A stretch of 36,197 bases of DNA from Desulfurellaceae bacterium (lineage in GTDB: Bacteria > Desulfobacterota > Binatia > Bin18). Location: assembly GCA_021296095.1 (NCBI GenBank), contig JAGWBB010000030.1, positions 1-36,197 on the forward strand. The letters are read 5' to 3'. This document shows, in pieces, positions 22,814 through 30,770 of this stretch. Numbering within the stretch: the stretch's first letter is position 1; every line of letters starts with the position of its first letter. The notes under the pieces were generated by a model, which saw nothing but the letters and a program-made list of their open reading frames with translations, searched no databases and had not been told where the DNA came from. Both the position numbers and the translations under genes were made by a program.

Positions 22814-23679
22814 CGCCCGTCGATCCGGCCTTGGCGCGGCTCCACATTGCCCGGATCGATCCACACCTCCTGGACTCCGGGAATCGGACCCAGGGAGAAC
22901 AGCTCGTCGGACAGGGCCGGGTCGAGTTCGACCTGTTCATACACAACTGTCACCTGCTGCCGTCCGGACACATCGGACAGGCTGATCTCGAACGGAAACG
23001 CCTGGCGCTGAACCGTCTGATAGCGACCGAAGTCAACCCGGCTGACGAGTTGGCCCTGCGGCGTGAGTCTTTCCCAGCGCCGCAGGACGGACGTGCTGGG
23101 CTCAAACCACACCCGGTGGGCCTCGACCTCGGCCACGCTCAGCTCCAGGCGATGCCAGCCGGACTGCCGGTCGAAAGACTCCGCCCAGGCGGCCTCGGGC
23201 GGGGGCAGGGCGGGGACACCGCGCAACAGATTGACCACCTCGCGGGCCGACAGCAAGACCTGGGTAAAACGGGCAATCGTGAGCGGGTCTGCCTGCCCCC
23301 GGTAGACCACCTTGTCGTGCGGGAAATAGGCGGCCAGACGCTGACCGTTACAGCTGGTGAGGGCGGCCAGGCCGAGCGCGGAGAAAAGCTCGAACCGGAA
23401 CCGGTCCGGCACGGCAATCGCAATCGCCTGCCTGGCCGTGCCTTTTCCGTGCGGGCCGGTATAGCTGACCCGGGCCAAGCCGCGGACGCGCACGAGCGCC
23501 TGGCGCCGGTCGTGCAGCTGGCCGAGTAGGACCTGAACCCTGGAAACGGAGGGGGGAGAGGATGGCGGCGGCGGAGACAGCGACGGCGGCGGGCGGACAC
23601 CACCGCAGGCGCCCAGCACACACGCCAGTAACACACAGACCGGCCGGATCGATCCGAAAGACCGGGCTGACTCGGCCAT
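22810..23679 (-). CDS. LolB-like (DUF4292) outer-membrane lipoprotein
   Basis: A 289-residue lipoprotein with signal VCVLLACVLGACGG (lipobox LGAC) and a proline/serine-rich linker. The mature part has VRGLARVSYTGPHGKGTARQAIAI, PDRFRFELFSALGLAAL and ending strands VYEQVELDPALSDELFSL, typical of the DUF4292/LolB-like beta-barrel half that binds lipid acyl chains. It probably receives or inserts lipoproteins into the outer membrane. The start at 23679 follows GGAGGGG with good spacing. It is 16 nt after the TPR gene stop and belongs to the same transcript. The frame is open upstream into that gene but shows no family similarity there. Confidence 0.8.
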   Translation of the reverse strand: MAESARSFGSIRPVCVLLACVLGACGGVRPPPSLSPPPPSSPPSVSRVQVLLGQLHDRRQALVRVRGLARVSYTGPHGKGTARQAIAIAVPDRFRFELFSALGLAALTSCNGQRLAAYFPHDKVVYRGQADPLTIARFTQVLLSAREVVNLLRGVPALPPPEAAWAESFDRQSGWHRLELSVAEVEAHRVWFEPSTSVLRRWERLTPQGQLVSRVDFGRYQTVQRQAFPFEISLSDVSGRQQVTVVYEQVELDPALSDELFSLGPIPGVQEVWIDPGNVEPRQGRIDGR

Positions 23680-23695
23680 GCACTCAGCCCCTCCG

Positions 23696-25504
23696 CTATT
23701 CGAGCCCGGAGGAGCGCGTCTCCCGACCGGGCCGGGCCAAGCTGTCAATTTTATCCCGCAGGCGCCGGTGCTGATCGCTCTCGGTCGCCTGGTCCAGGGC
23801 TGCCCGATACGTGCGAGACGCGTCGCTGATCCGACCGACCTTCTCGTAGGCATCGCCCAGGTGCTCGGTGATCGTCGGATCATCGTTGACCAGCTCGACG
23901 GCCCGCTCCAAATACTCGACGGCCTCAGGATACTCCCCGCGCTGGTAATACACCCAGCCCAGGCTGTCGATATAAAACCCGTCGTCGGGCTCGACCTGCA
24001 ACGCCCGACGAATGAGATCCTCGGCCTCATCAAGGCGAATACCCTGCTCGGCCCAGGTATAGCCCAGGTAATTCAACGCTGCGGAGTTCTCCGGGTTGAG
24101 GTCAATCGCTTTCTGCATATGGGCGACACAGCGGACTTTGTCTTTGTGCTCGTCGTAGATGGCTCCCAGCGTAAAATGATACACGTCGTTGGTGGGAGCC
24201 AGGCTAATCATTCTTTCGAGGATTTGGATCGCTCGGGGGCGATTGCCGTTCTCTCGCTCCAGGCCGGCCAGATATTCCAGCACCTCGAGGTTATCCTGCT
24301 TCACCCCCAGGACGTGGGTGGCCTCAACAATGGCCTGGGCCAGCTTCTTCTGGCGCCGGTAGATATGGCTCAGATACAGACGCGCATCGGCGTAGTAGTC
24401 GGTATCGGTCGGGATCTTGAGCAACTCGTCGATGGCTTTGTCGTCTTCCTCGGCCTCGGTAAAGATGACGCCCAGGAAGTAGCGCGCCCGGGCGTTGTCG
24501 GGCTGGGCGGTCAGGACCAGATTCAGCTCGGTGACCGCCCGGTCGTACTCGCCCTTCTCGCTGTAGATCAGGCTGATGCGCAGCCGGGTCTCCTGGGGGT
24601 CGGCCTGAATCCGCTCCTGGATCTTTTCCAACTCACGAAACTGCTCCAGGGCGCCGTCGAGATCTTTTTCCTCAAGAAATAAGCGTCCCAGGCGTTTGCG
24701 CGCCTGCTCGCTGTCAGGGTTGAAGTCGAGCGCCTGCTGATACATGTCGCGGGCGTGACCAAGCCGCTCCTGCATCTCGTACACCAGGGCCAGGTCGAGC
24801 ATCACCATTTCCGAGCCCTGGTTCAGTGTCAGGGCCTTTTTGTAGTAGGTTTCGGCCGTGTCGAGCTGGCCGGCCGCAGCCGAAATCTGTCCCAGGTAGT
24901 AATAGCCCAGCAGCGAGCGCGGGTAGCGCTCAACCAGTGCCAGCAGCACCGCCAAGGCTTTTTCAAAGCGCTGTTGCTTGGCGTACAGGGTGCCCAGATA
25001 CAGATAGGGCTCTTGGTTGTCAGGTTGCCGCTCGAGGACGGCCTCGTAGACTGCTGCGGCCTCGTCTTCCTGGCGCGTCGAAGACAGCAGACCGGCCAAA
25101 AACATCTGCGCCTCAAGATTCTCGGGCTCCCGTTCGACCACGACCCGGCAGTGTTGCAGGGCCTGTTCGGTCTTTCCCATCCGCACGTACAGCTTGGCCA
25201 GGCGAAAGCGGAGCAGGGCCGTATCGGGATCGAGTTCGACCGCGCGGGCCAGGCGGCTCAGCGCCGTATCATAATCGCCCCGCGTCTGGGCCACGCGGCT
25301 TGTGAGAAAGTGGGCCAGGGCGCGCTCCTTGGCGCTCAGGACGACCGGATCACCAGGGATGGTGTGTGCCGTCGGAGCGAGGACGGGAGCAGCGGGCGGA
25401 CGGGGTGGCGGCGGAGCGGGTCCGCGGGCTGTACAGGCCGACAGCATGCCGAAAAGAAGAATGGAAAGCCGGGAGAGCCCTCCCGGCCGGAGCCGCACGG
25501 ACAT
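23696..25504 (-). CDS. TPR lipoprotein
   Basis: A 602-residue lipoprotein (signal LFGMLSAC, lipobox LSAC) followed by a proline-rich linker and then an almost continuous array of about 14 TPR motifs from residue 60 to 590. Examples are GDYDTALSRLARAVELDPD, KTEQALQHCRVVVEREPEN, GEYPEAVEYLERAVELVND and the highly conserved NYLGYTWAEQG of this family. Such periplasmic TPR lipoproteins occur widely in delta-proteobacteria-like genomes beside a LolB-like lipoprotein, as here, and presumably scaffold outer-membrane assembly or envelope transport. It is divergent from the NadD-like gene with 111 nt between the starts. No enzymatic motif is present. Confidence 0.9.
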   Translation of the reverse strand: MSVRLRPGGLSRLSILLFGMLSACTARGPAPPPPRPPAAPVLAPTAHTIPGDPVVLSAKERALAHFLTSRVAQTRGDYDTALSRLARAVELDPDTALLRFRLAKLYVRMGKTEQALQHCRVVVEREPENLEAQMFLAGLLSSTRQEDEAAAVYEAVLERQPDNQEPYLYLGTLYAKQQRFEKALAVLLALVERYPRSLLGYYYLGQISAAAGQLDTAETYYKKALTLNQGSEMVMLDLALVYEMQERLGHARDMYQQALDFNPDSEQARKRLGRLFLEEKDLDGALEQFRELEKIQERIQADPQETRLRISLIYSEKGEYDRAVTELNLVLTAQPDNARARYFLGVIFTEAEEDDKAIDELLKIPTDTDYYADARLYLSHIYRRQKKLAQAIVEATHVLGVKQDNLEVLEYLAGLERENGNRPRAIQILERMISLAPTNDVYHFTLGAIYDEHKDKVRCVAHMQKAIDLNPENSAALNYLGYTWAEQGIRLDEAEDLIRRALQVEPDDGFYIDSLGWVYYQRGEYPEAVEYLERAVELVNDDPTITEHLGDAYEKVGRISDASRTYRAALDQATESDQHRRLRDKIDSLARPGRETRSSGLE

Positions 25505-25615
25505 GCCCGGAGCGTATCACGGACGGAAAGAGGCGGTCAATCAGTACGGGGCGGCGACCAGCCGCGCAGCTTGCCCTGTCAGCCGGGGGATTATAAGCTG
25601 CCGCCACGGAGAGCC

Positions 25616-26641
25616 GTGAGCGTGAGCCAGCCATCCTCCAGCGCGTCCCAGGTCAGCCGAGCGGTGTATGACCTGGACCGTCTGTTTTCCCTGCGCGAGG
25701 CCGTCACCAGCCTGGATCCTGGCGCACCGCCCCAGGTGCGGGTGCTTGCGTCCGGGCCGATCCGCGCCTACCGCCGCATCGGTATTCTGTGCGGCTCGTT
25801 CAATCCCCTGACTCTGGCCCACAGCCAGCTGGCCGAACAGGTCTGTCACACCTGGCAACTCGACCAGGTGTTTCTGAGCCTGGCCACCCGCACCGTCGAT
25901 AAAGAACAGGTGACCGGCCTGGGTCTTGAGGACCGCCTGGCCCTGCTGTCACTCTACGCCGCAGGCCGACCGTCGATGGGTGTGGCGCTGGTCAACCGCG
26001 GCTTATACGTCGAACAGGCCCGCGCCTTCCGCCGCCTGTTGGGACCGGACACCGAGCTGTGTTTCCTGACCGGCATGGACAAGCTGGTTCAGATCCTCGA
26101 CCCCCGCTACTACCAGGACAGGGATGCGTCCCTGCGCGAACTGTTCGACTTAGCCGGTCTGATCGTTGCCAACCGGGGAGAGCTGGACCAGGCCGCGTTC
26201 CGCCGGCTGCTGGCCCAGCCGGACAATCGGGCCTTTCGTCCGGCCATCCGTTTCTTTGGGCTGTCCGCAGCGGCAAGCGCGCTCAACGACCTGTCGGCCA
26301 CCGCCATTCGACACGCGCTGGCCAGCGGGCGCTCAATCGACGCCCACGTTCCTGCCGAAACGGCCGCCTACCTGCACGAAACGCGTGCCTACCAGCCCCC
26401 CCAGTTGCGGGCCGGAGAAGTCATAGACGCCTATGCCATTCGGCTGGCGCTGCTCCGGCTGCTGTACAGCGCCCAGCTCCGGGTCGATTTGCGGCGGCTG
26501 GTGCAGACGGCCCTGGCGGCAAGTCCACACGGACGGCGCTTCCGCCAGGCGTGTGCCGAACCGTCAACCGAGGTCGCCGTGGAGCTACTGCGCACGTGCC
26601 TTGAGCGGCCAGACCTCGGCGCCGGAGGTGGTTCGGGCTAG
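25616..26641 (+). CDS. NadD-like nucleotidyltransferase with C-terminal extension
   Basis: A protein of about 341 residues with an adenylyltransferase fold. GILCGSFNPLTLAHSQLAEQ contains the G-x-FNPxTxxH nucleotide motif (H69), and SATAIRHALASG is the ISSTxIR-type motif of NadD/NMNAT enzymes. TGMDKLVQILDPRYY replaces the usual GxD segment. The family joins NaMN or a similar mononucleotide to ATP. After about residue 250 a further 90 residues (from HETRAYQPPQL) are helical, and I do not recognise them. GTG 25616 and GTG 25622 both follow GGAGAG, so either start may be used. It may be a true NadD variant or a nucleotidyltransferase for another substrate. Confidence 0.75.
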   Translation: MSVSQPSSSASQVSRAVYDLDRLFSLREAVTSLDPGAPPQVRVLASGPIRAYRRIGILCGSFNPLTLAHSQLAEQVCHTWQLDQVFLSLATRTVDKEQVTGLGLEDRLALLSLYAAGRPSMGVALVNRGLYVEQARAFRRLLGPDTELCFLTGMDKLVQILDPRYYQDRDASLRELFDLAGLIVANRGELDQAAFRRLLAQPDNRAFRPAIRFFGLSAAASALNDLSATAIRHALASGRSIDAHVPAETAAYLHETRAYQPPQLRAGEVIDAYAIRLALLRLLYSAQLRVDLRRLVQTALAASPHGRRFRQACAEPSTEVAVELLRTCLERPDLGAGGGSG

Positions 26642-26705
26642 CCGGTGCGGGAGCGGAATGCTAGCCTGCGGGTGGCCCGCCCGTGTCTGGAGCAGCGAGG
26701 AGCGT

Positions 26706-27683
26706 ATGAGCAGTCAGCCGGTGACCGACTTTCTCAAACACCACTTCCGTCATTTTAATGCGGCCAGCCTGATCGAGGCCGCAGACGCCTATAAGCGCCA
26801 CCTCGACCGGGGCGGCAAGATGCTGGTGGCCATGGCCGGCGCCATGAGTACGGCGGAAATCGGTCTGTCGCTGGCCGAGATGATCCGCCAGGACTGCGTC
26901 CACGCCATATCCTGCACCGGGGCCAACCTCGAAGAAGATGTGTTTAACCTGGTCGCCCACAATGACTATGAACGCGTGCCCCACTACCGCGACCTCACTC
27001 CGGCTCAGGAAGCCGACCTCATCGAGCGGCATATGAATCGGGTCACCGACACCTGCATCCCTGAGGATGAGGCCATGCGGCGGGTAGAGGTGGCCATCCT
27101 TGAAGTGTGGCTGGAGGCCGAACGGCGGGGCGAGCGTTACTTTCCGCACGAATATTTTTATCAGATTCTCCGCTCCGGCGCGCTGCAAGCCTCCTACCAG
27201 ATCGACCCCAAGGACTCGTGGCTGCTGGCCGCCATGGAGAAAAATCTGCCCATCGTCGTGCCGGGCTGGGAAGACTCGACGACCGGCAACGTATTCGCCA
27301 GCCACTGTATGACGGGCAAGCTCGCCAGCACCCAGACGGTCCGCAACGGCACCGAGTACATGCGCTTTCTGGCCGAGTGGTATGAGGAGGTGAGCCAAAC
27401 CAGCCCGATTGGCTTCTATCAGATCGGCGGGGGCATTGCGGGCGACTTTCCGATCTGTGTCGTGCCGCTGCTCATCCAGGATCTGCGCCGCACCCAGACC
27501 CCGCTGTGGAGCTACTTCTGCCAGGTCAGCGATTCCACGACCAGCTATGGCTCGTACTCGGGGGCGGTGCCGAATGAAAAAATCACCTGGGGCAAACTCG
27601 GGGTGGAAACTCCGCGTTATATCATCGAGTCCGACGCGTCGATCGTGGCTCCGCTCATGTTTGCCTATGTGCTGGGAATGTAG
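26706..27683 (+). CDS. Deoxyhypusine synthase-like protein
   Basis: A 325-residue member of the deoxyhypusine synthase superfamily. The NAD site region has KMLVAMAGAMSTAEIGLSLAEMI and SCTGANLEEDVFNLVAH, and the catalytic-lysine segment TWGKLGVE keeps K297, the residue that carries the butylimine intermediate in the eukaryotic enzyme. Bacteria have no eIF5A, so these proteins usually act on free polyamines, e.g. making homospermidine from putrescine or spermidine, or aminopropyl-agmatine-type products. The start follows AGGAG 5 nt away. The CysQ-like gene begins 5 nt after its stop, suggesting cotranscription. Substrate is not determined by the sequence. Confidence 0.9.
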   Translation: MSSQPVTDFLKHHFRHFNAASLIEAADAYKRHLDRGGKMLVAMAGAMSTAEIGLSLAEMIRQDCVHAISCTGANLEEDVFNLVAHNDYERVPHYRDLTPAQEADLIERHMNRVTDTCIPEDEAMRRVEVAILEVWLEAERRGERYFPHEYFYQILRSGALQASYQIDPKDSWLLAAMEKNLPIVVPGWEDSTTGNVFASHCMTGKLASTQTVRNGTEYMRFLAEWYEEVSQTSPIGFYQIGGGIAGDFPICVVPLLIQDLRRTQTPLWSYFCQVSDSTTSYGSYSGAVPNEKITWGKLGVETPRYIIESDASIVAPLMFAYVLGM

Positions 27684-27688
27684 GGCGT

Positions 27689-28522
27689 ATGACACATCAG
27701 CTGGAGCGTGAAAAAACCACCGCCGTGGCCGCCGCCCAGGCGGCCGGGACGGTCATTCGGGCGGTGTATGAAACGAAATACCGCGTGGACTACAAACGTA
27801 ACGACAGCCCGGTCACGGTTGCCGACCGTCAGGCCAACCACCGCATCCACCAGATCATCCAGCACGCCTTTCCGCACGACGGCTGGCTGTCGGAAGAAAC
27901 CATCGACTCCCCGGACCGGCTGTCGAAACGCCGCGTGTGGGTTGTTGATCCGCTCGACGGGACCAAGGAGTTTATTGACAAAGTCCCCGAGTTTGCCGTC
28001 TCGATCGGCCTGATCGAGGACGGCCAGCCGCTGCTGGGCGTCATCTACTACCCGGCCCTGGACGAGTTGGTGTGGGCCGCGCGCGACCAGGGCGCCTGGC
28101 GCCGAACGGGTGACACGAGCGACACGCGGCTGCGCGTCAGCCCCACCGAGCGCCTGGCCGAGGCCACGGTGCTGTCCAGCCGCTCGGAGACAAAACGGGG
28201 TGAATGGCGGCCGTTTCAATCTCTTTTCCGCGCCCGGCCCGCAGGCGGGATGGCGCACAAGCTGGCCACCGTGGCCAAGGGCGAGGCCGATGCGACCTTT
28301 ACCCTGGTGCCCAAGAACGAGTGGGACCTGTGTGCGGGTGCCGTGCTGATCGAAGAGGCCGGCGGTCTGCTCACCACGCTGGGCGACAAGCCGGTGGTGT
28401 TCAACCAGGCCACCACCCTGCTGCAAGGGCTGGTGGCCAGCAACCGGCTCCTCCACCCCCAGCTCATGGCCGTGGTGACGCCCCGTCTGGGTCAGCGCCA
28501 CCGGGCGGAAACGCGGCGCTGA
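27689..28522 (+). CDS. Inositol-monophosphatase-family phosphatase, CysQ-like
   Basis: A 277-residue metal-dependent phosphatase. The family motifs are LSEET, VDPLDGTKEFID and NEWDLCAGAVLIEEAGG, with the two metal sites complete. The KEF residue after DGT and the SRSETKR loop favour the CysQ (3'(2'),5'-bisphosphate nucleotidase) branch, which removes the by-product PAP of sulfate assimilation and sulfotransfer. The start lies 5 nt after the preceding gene, so it is translated from the same message. Assignment to CysQ over inositol monophosphatase is by motif only. Confidence 0.85.
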   Translation: MTHQLEREKTTAVAAAQAAGTVIRAVYETKYRVDYKRNDSPVTVADRQANHRIHQIIQHAFPHDGWLSEETIDSPDRLSKRRVWVVDPLDGTKEFIDKVPEFAVSIGLIEDGQPLLGVIYYPALDELVWAARDQGAWRRTGDTSDTRLRVSPTERLAEATVLSSRSETKRGEWRPFQSLFRARPAGGMAHKLATVAKGEADATFTLVPKNEWDLCAGAVLIEEAGGLLTTLGDKPVVFNQATTLLQGLVASNRLLHPQLMAVVTPRLGQRHRAETRR

Positions 28523-28602
28523 GGGGGCGGCAGCGACGGCCCGATCTCGACGCCACGACCGGCCTATGCTAGACTGGGCCGGCGTCTGGTGAGGATAGTA
28601 TC

Positions 28603-28821
28603 GTGGCTCAACTCGCTGCCCTTTTTCAAAGCCGTCCCAAACCCCGCTGTCCGGCGTGCCACAAGTGGAACCGGGTGTATGTGACCGGCGGTTCGTTTCT
28701 GTCCGCGTGCGTCTACTGTGGCGCGGCGCTCGACCGACACCGGGCGCCAGCCTGGGGGATCGGGGTCATTCTGGTCGCCGGCGCGCTGGCCCTGGCGGCC
28801 ATTCCCCTCCTCGCCCGTTAG
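28603..28821 (+). CDS. Small zinc-ribbon, single-membrane-span protein
   Basis: A 72-residue ORF starting with GTG behind GGTGAGG. It has a zinc ribbon C-P-A-C (32-35 in PRCPACHKW) and C-V-Y-C, then a C-terminal hydrophobic helix WGIGVILVAGALALAAIPLL, consistent with a one-span membrane protein with a cytoplasmic zinc knuckle. I know no named family. Its stop overlaps the stop of the convergent rhodanese gene by 4 bases. Codon use agrees with its neighbours, which supports coding. Confidence 0.6.
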   Translation: MAQLAALFQSRPKPRCPACHKWNRVYVTGGSFLSACVYCGAALDRHRAPAWGIGVILVAGALALAAIPLLAR

Positions 28822-29639
28822 TCCTTTTCGAGCGGCAAATCTTCCCGGTTGCCCCACTCGGCCCACGAGGCGTCATAGTTGCGGACCGCGTCAAAACCGA
28901 TTAACCGCAGGGTGAAGAGTCCGTGCGCCGCACGGATACCCCCCTGTCAATAGGTGACGACTTGTGACTCGGGCGTGATGCCAGCCTCGGCAAACATGGC
29001 CCGTAGCTCGGCCGCAGGTTTGAACTTCTTGGTCTGGTCGTCAACATAGTTGAGCCACTCCAGGTGTACGGCACCGGGGATACGTCCCCCCCGCTTTGTG
29101 CCCCGTGCGTTCTGCCCGCTCCACTCGCCGTCAGAGCGCACGTCGAGCAGCACCCGGTCGGTCTGACCGATTGAGTCCCGGATATACTCCCAGCGAGCGA
29201 TCAGCTCCTCATTCACCTGGGGGCTGAAGCGGGCCGCAGCCCGTCTGGCCGGCGCGTTGGTCAGCGGCCGTTCCTCGGCCAGCCAGGCGTCCCAACCGCC
29301 GTTCAGCACCGCAGCTCGGGTGTGACCATAATAGTTGAGCGCCCACCACAGACGGGTAGCGTACAGCCCGCTGAACCCGTCATAGGCGATGACCAGGGTG
29401 TCGTCCCCGATCCCCAGCCCGCCCATGGTCTCGGCAAACTGTTCGGGTCCCATGATATGCGGCGCGCCCTCTTTTTCCTTGAGATAGTGGTGCCCACGAA
29501 ACGTCACCGCCCCGGGAATATGTGCCCGGCGGTAGGCCTCACGGTTATCGCAGTCGACGATGCATACGTCTTGGAGATGCTCGGCCAGCCAGTCGGTCTC
29601 GACCAGCATCTCCGGTCGGCTATAGTTGTGGTCTGCCAT
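28818..29639 (-). CDS. Two-domain rhodanese, apparent selenoprotein (TGA read as Sec231)
   Basis: A thiosulfate:acceptor sulfurtransferase-type protein of 273 residues if one TGA (28947-28949) is read through. The N-terminal domain (VCIVDCDNREAYRRAHIPGAV, VIAYDGFSGLYATRLWW) is the usual inactive rhodanese half. The C-terminal domain (VLLDVRSDGEWSG, HLEWLNYV) runs to VVTY, TGA, QGGIRAAHGLF, where the TGA replaces the catalytic cysteine of the CxxGxRA loop. Beyond it 42 more residues remain conserved, including YDASWAEWGNR, typical of the family end, up to TAA. A SECIS-like hairpin follows. I read this as selenocysteine; a nonsense mutation is the alternative. Start: AAGGAG upstream of ATG 29639. 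It is third in an operon with the LLM and epimerase genes. Confidence 0.85.
28908..28949 (-). promoter_or_regulatory. Candidate bacterial SECIS element
   Basis: Directly after the TGA, CCGTGC (28935-28930) and GCACGG (28926-28921) form a perfect 6-bp stem with loop GGC (28929-28927). The loop begins 17 nt past the TGA and starts with G. That meets the known bSECIS constraints of a hairpin loop about 16-37 nt after UGA with a G among the first loop positions. CAGGG (28946-28942) and CCCTG (28912-28908) can close an outer stem. Because the stem overlaps the coding sequence for GIRAAHG, both protein and RNA conservation act on it. Confidence 0.75.
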
Positions 29640-29701
29640 ACTCCGCTCTCCTTCGTGTTTTCTCAGACAGGGCCGCCCTGAACTGACGCCTCGCGGCGCG
29701 C

Positions 29702-30751
29702 CTAATAATGGGCGATAATCTCCTGGGCAAACTCAACAATACTCTCCTCGACATAGCCCCAGGGGGGCGAGATGACCATCTGGCTCAGCCCGGCCGCCTC
29801 AAGCTGCCTGATACGGGCAATGATCTCCTCCCGCGTTCCGGTCAGGCTCATCGTACTGACCACCTCGGGGGTAATGAACTGCTCTTCGCCGGGATGCAGG
29901 AAGCGCGAGTGGGTAGCGTGAATCTCCTGCCAGCGCTCGTCCAGATAGTCCCGGTAGGCCGGGGTCAGAAAAGCCTGCATAGAGGCCGGGGCGGACTTAC
30001 CGTGTTTGACCGCCTCGTAACCGAAGTGCAGACCGACCGCGATGCGCGGCCCGACCCGAGCGATGACCCGCGGGCTGTCCAGAGCCTCGCCGGGTCGCAC
30101 GACGCACGACACGCCGACGGTAACGACCGGCCAGGCCGCGCCGGCGGCGACTGCTCGCTGCCCCTGAGCCGCGCCGGCCAGGGTGGCGCGCAGCGTGTCC
30201 GCAGACAAGACACTGATGGTGATGATACCATCGCCCAGCTCGCCGGCCACGGCCAGCGCCTGGGGCGCGGCGGCGGCCACATAGATGGGGATTGGATCGC
30301 GGACGTTGACATAGCCGTGCTCCAGGTCAAAAAAGCGCACCGTGCGGGTCCGGCTGCGCTCGTGATAGTCAACGCTGCGACCGGCCAGCAGGCTCCGACA
30401 TACCTCGATCGTGTGGCGGAAGTCGTCGAGTCGGGCCGGCGGCATGCCCATCGCCCGCCAGGCGGTGTGACCGGTGCCCAGCCCCAGGATGAGGCGGCCG
30501 GGCGCCAGCTGGTTGATGCTGGCGATCGAGTGGGCGATGACCGGCGCAATCCGCGTCCCGGCAATGGCCACCGCCGTGCCCAGGCGGATCGTCGTGGTAT
30601 GCTCGGCCGCCAGGGCCAGGCAGGCGTACACGTCGGACGCCAGCATCTGGCTGTCGATAAACCAGGCGTGCGAGAAGCCCATCTGCTCGGCCAGCATCGC
30701 GTGCTTCCAGCTGCGCTGAATATGGGTTTGAAAACTGACCCCAAAGTCCAT
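29702..30751 (-). CDS. LLM-class (F420/flavin-dependent) oxidoreductase
   Basis: A 349-residue luciferase-like monooxygenase-family protein, a TIM barrel using F420 or FMN. The opening VSFQTHIQRSWKHAMLAEQMGF, the strand IRLGTAVAIAGTR and the motif RLILGLGTGHTAWRAMGMPP are characteristic. IPIYVAAAAPQALAVAGELGDGII is the late barrel strand. ATG 30751 follows AGGGGAAC. The frame is open for 20 more codons to 30811 but without family similarity. It lies 19 nt after the epimerase gene and 62 nt before the rhodanese gene on the same strand. Substrate is unknown. Confidence 0.88.
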   Translation of the reverse strand: MDFGVSFQTHIQRSWKHAMLAEQMGFSHAWFIDSQMLASDVYACLALAAEHTTTIRLGTAVAIAGTRIAPVIAHSIASINQLAPGRLILGLGTGHTAWRAMGMPPARLDDFRHTIEVCRSLLAGRSVDYHERSRTRTVRFFDLEHGYVNVRDPIPIYVAAAAPQALAVAGELGDGIITISVLSADTLRATLAGAAQGQRAVAAGAAWPVVTVGVSCVVRPGEALDSPRVIARVGPRIAVGLHFGYEAVKHGKSAPASMQAFLTPAYRDYLDERWQEIHATHSRFLHPGEEQFITPEVVSTMSLTGTREEIIARIRQLEAAGLSQMVISPPWGYVEESIVEFAQEIIAHY

Positions 30752-30770
30752 GCCGTTCCCCTCGCGCGGC

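Noticed and set aside
22810-24033. Longer N-terminus for the LolB-like lipoprotein
   Set aside because: The extra part overlaps the TPR lipoprotein in another frame and would hide the signal peptide. ATG 23679 has a ribosome site and lipobox.
28947-28949. TGA in the rhodanese frame read as the true stop of a short protein or as a pseudogene mutation
   Set aside because: The residues after it are conserved family sequence ending in a normal stop, the TGA is exactly at the catalytic cysteine, and a SECIS-like hairpin follows. A simple nonsense mutation explains the position only by coincidence.
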